DNA of 64,000 nt from Calvatia gigantea. Its lineage: Eukaryota; Basidiomycota; Agaricomycetes; Agaricales; Lycoperdaceae. Below the pieces are notes generated by a model, which searched no databases, was not told where the DNA came from, and worked only from the letters and a program-made list of their open reading frames with translations. Of this stretch, positions 61,277 through 64,000 are shown one piece after another. The translations under genes were made by a program, and so were the position numbers. Positions within the stretch are counted from its first letter, which is position 1, and each line of letters opens with the position of its first letter. The stretch covers positions 1,364,001 through 1,428,000 of the forward strand of contig JACAAK010000014.1 of NCBI GenBank assembly GCA_025093985.1, written 5' to 3'.

Positions 61277-64000
61277 TTATAACGAATGCAAGGGACCAGG
61301 CTTAGCAGGATAAGCTGTATGGAAATTAGCCACAAGTTCAGCCACATGCTCTAACTCAGTAGCAGGCAGCCAAGAAGACTCTTCTTCAGTATCCTCATAA
61401 CCCAACCAAATAACCTTGTATAATAACTTGCAGGCATGTCGACAGTCGATCTTCAAATCAACAATGCAGGCAATTTCGTACTCCGGCTCACCTTCAACTT
61501 CAACAGGCAGAGGAGGCAGGTTAGAGTGGCCATCAAACAGGTTAGGTGTGGCAGGTTCAAGCATCGAAACGTGGAATACTAGGTGAACGGCATGCATTGA
61601 GTTAGGTAAGCGTAGAGTATAAGAGATGGAACCAGGTTGAGTGATAATCTCATAAGGACCCAAATACTTTTCCAAGAGTTTCTTTGATGGTCGAGTCATG
61701 TGGAAGAACTGTGCCTTAATGAAGACCTTTTGCCCAACTGTAAAGTTAGGTGCAGGTGTCCGGTGGGCATCAGCAGATGACTGGTACTGTTCTTGAGCTT
61801 GCTTGATCTCAGATTTGAGTACTGTGTGGAGTTCATCGAGGTCGACAATGAATTGATGTGTATGTGCAGATGCCAAGTCACATTCTGGATAGACTGTGAT
61901 ATTGGGATAATAGCCTTTATTAGTGAAGAATGGGGAGACACCAGTAGTGGCACTAGGAGCATTGTTATAGGCAAACTCAGCTAGTGGCAGTAACTCAGCC
62001 CAGTTGTCCTGCTGGTAGTTGCAGTAGACACAAAGGTATTGCTCAAGAGTCTGGTTAGTCTGTTCAGTTTGTCTGTCACCCTCAGGGTGATATCTGGAGG
62101 TGAAGTGTAACTTCATGTCCAGTACTTGTCCAAGCGAGTGGAAGAAGTGCGAAATGAATTCGGAGCTGCGATCAGACATAACATGTTTGGGAATGCCATG
62201 TTTTGAGAATACATGAATGACAAATAGACAGGCGAGTTCGGCTGAGGTGATGGTGTCGTGAGTGGGAATGAACAAAGATTGCTTGGTGAGGTGATCAATG
62301 ATAACAAGGATAGTGTTGTAGCCAGAAGATGTGGGAAGTTTCTCGATGAAGTCCATAGAGATAGAGTTCCATGGCCATTCAGGAATGGGGAGCTGCTTGA
62401 GGTTTCCATAAGGTCAGTGTTGTTGTGGCTTAGAGTGCATGCAGGTGACACAGGATTTGCAGAAATCTTTAACTGTCATGCGGATTTCGGGCCAAGTGTA
62501 ATCACATCAGACTAACTCCAGAGTCTTGTTCTAACTGAAGTGTCCAGAAAGGATGTGATCGTGTTTGTACTATAGAACACAAAGTTGAAGATTGTCAACA
62601 TTGGAAATGTAGATCCTGTCATCAAGGTGGAGAAAACTGGATGAATCTACAGTCCAGCATCCTTCAGGTTTGGCTAGGTGTGGAGCCACAGTCAGGTCTT
62701 GCAGAAGAGATGAAAGGATGTCGGAATGCAGCTGATCGAGGTCAATGATTGTGGCTGCACGAAGGGAAGGGGTATAAAGATAAGTAGCACAGATGGAGGC
62801 TGCAAGTTGTTCATGAGTAAAGACTGGACAAAAGTTATGAGGATTGACTGTAGCATAGCCATTATTCCCCCCTTTAGGGTAGATGTCCCATCGTCTAGTT
62901 AAAGCATTGGGCTTCATACCAAGTCAGCTGGGGTGAAAGTGGATAATGAGGTTGAACTGTAACAGGAATTCGGACCAGCAGGCTTGATGGCGGGTGAGGA
63001 TTTTAGTGGTGCAGAAGTACTCCAGGTTCTTATGGTTAGTGACAACGTTGATGGGAAGGGGAGCACCTTCAAGGTAATGCCACCAGATCCTAAAAGCTTC
63101 GAAGATAGCCAGTAGTTCCTTGTCATATGTGTCGTAGTTCAACTCAGCTGAGGTAAATGTGCAGGAGAAGGCCATGGGGTGAACTTCACCATCTTCAGTG
63201 ACGATAGAGAGGATGGCAGCTAGCGCATAGTCAGATGCGTCAGTCTCAATGATGATCTGAGCATCAGGGATCCAGTGGATCAGGATAGGAGTGGAGGTGA
63301 AAGCATCCTTTAATGATTGAAAAGCCTCTTGACATTTATCGTTGAAGTTCCAAGGAATACCCTTGTGGGTAAGGTGGGTAAGAGGAACTACAATGTCAGA
63401 GTAGTTATAAATGAAGTGATGATAGAAGTTGGCAAAACCTAAGAAGGACTGTATGTCCTTGATCTTCTTTGGTTCTGGCCAGTCCTGGATAATCTTGACC
63501 TTGTCCTCAGACATCTTGAGACCATCAGGGGAAAGAATGTAACCAAGATATTCAACTGTGTCAGACTCGAATTTGCACTTATCCGCGTGGGTGTAAAGAC
63601 CGTTCTGCCTAAGCCGCTTGAGAACCTCGCAGACTTGCTTGCAGTGTATGCTGATGTTGTCGGAATAGATGAGTATGTCATCAAGATAGACTGTAATGCA
63701 GACATCTAAGAGATCTTTGAAGATGTTGTTCATGAACCGCTGGAAGGTGGTAGGTGCATTGGTAAGGCTGAAAGGCATAACAAGCCACTCGAACAACCCG
63801 TAGCGGGTTCAGAAGGCCATTTTCCATTTGTTACCTTCTGCGATGTGGATGAGGTGATAAGTGTGGCGTAGGTCAATCTTGGTATAGATGCAGGCTTTGT
63901 GGGGTGAATCAAGTAGGTTAGATATGAGAGGAAGGGGGTAGTGATTCTTCTTGGTAATGCGGTTGAGACCTTGGAAGTTAACGCACAAACAGAGTGAGCC
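61277..64000 (-). pseudogene. B2 pol (RT to chromodomain)
   Basis: Minus strand, ending at 61277. The chromodomain/integrase part is open for 359 codons (62356-61277), with SDRSSEF and HPEGDRQTEQTNQTLEQ, so the catalytic Asp lost in B1 is kept. RT and RNase H (63796-62924) have an intact VYLDDILIYSDN and ETDASDYALAAIL. Breaks occur between these blocks, near 62570-62360 and 62920, and by a TGA near 63808. It is better preserved than B1 pol. Confidence 0.9.

Larger units (their letters stand above)
59266..64000 (-). mobile_element. Family B Ty3/gypsy element B2 (runs off the window)
   Basis: Minus-strand copy with the same order as B1: LTR 59266-59894, polypurine tract, antisense accessory gene, chromodomain, integrase, RNase H, RT. 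Gag, protease and the 5' LTR lie beyond 64000. It was inserted in ORF3 of A5. Confidence 0.93.

Noticed and set aside
17275..64000. Host genes hidden in the transposon block
   Set aside because: Every frame of notable length could be assigned to a transposon family or to its shadow.

Overview
The window looks like nuclear DNA of a filamentous basidiomycete, most likely an Agaricomycete. Three things point there: compact housekeeping genes cut by many introns of about 47-65 bp, a gene encoding a Rua1/DUF4451-type zinc-binding protein, and a dense mass of Ty3/gypsy chromodomain retrotransposons. The species cannot be named from the sequence. The window has two parts with a sharp border near 17.3 kb.

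Part 1 (1-17274) is ordinary gene space with nine host genes: the C-terminal part of SEC13 (+), a p47/Shp1 UBX adaptor of Cdc48 (-), cytosolic tyrosyl-tRNA synthetase TYS1 (+), a serine-rich protein of unknown function (-), a p24-family cargo receptor (-), a Rua1-C/DUF4451 protein (+), a Rho GTPase (-), the ribosome-assembly factor MAK21/NOC1 (-) and the DEAH helicase PRP43 (+). I rebuilt exon structures by hand; all coding lengths close in frame. Several genes carry very small exons (12, 17, 19, 21 and 23 nt), and two introns appear to start with GC. MAK21 and PRP43, both ribosome-biogenesis genes, share a 131-bp divergent promoter.

Part 2 (17275-64000) has no recognisable host gene. It is a nest of transposons. 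I call the gypsy families A, B and C. Oldest to youngest by nesting: A1 (18493-20822), broken by C (from 20823). C was entered by B1 (25531-35710) and by A2 (35932-47404); A2 holds a Ty1/copia element (41730-46855, minus strand). Further right, a reverse C-type LTR holds A3 (48184-56769); A3 holds a solo B LTR (52020-54247), and that LTR holds an intact-looking Tc1/mariner element (52298-53902). At the right end a minus-strand A5 was entered by a minus-strand B2 that runs off the window. Target-site duplications at B1, A2, A3, the solo B LTR, copia and Tc1 confirm the individual insertions.

The retroelements carry cargo beyond gag-pol. Family A has a third ORF of about 327 codons right after the chromodomain. 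Family B has a spliced gene antisense to pol encoding a coiled-coil, Zn2Cys6-like, acidic protein. In all three gypsy families a 9-11 nt motif 34-35 nt downstream of the LTR TATA box is complementary to the site 2 nt after the LTR, the hallmark of Tf1-type self-priming; the copia element instead has a half-tRNA-iMet site. The gypsy copies are riddled with C-to-T/G-to-A stops and lost catalytic residues, so nearly all are dead; the Tc1 element looks the most intact.
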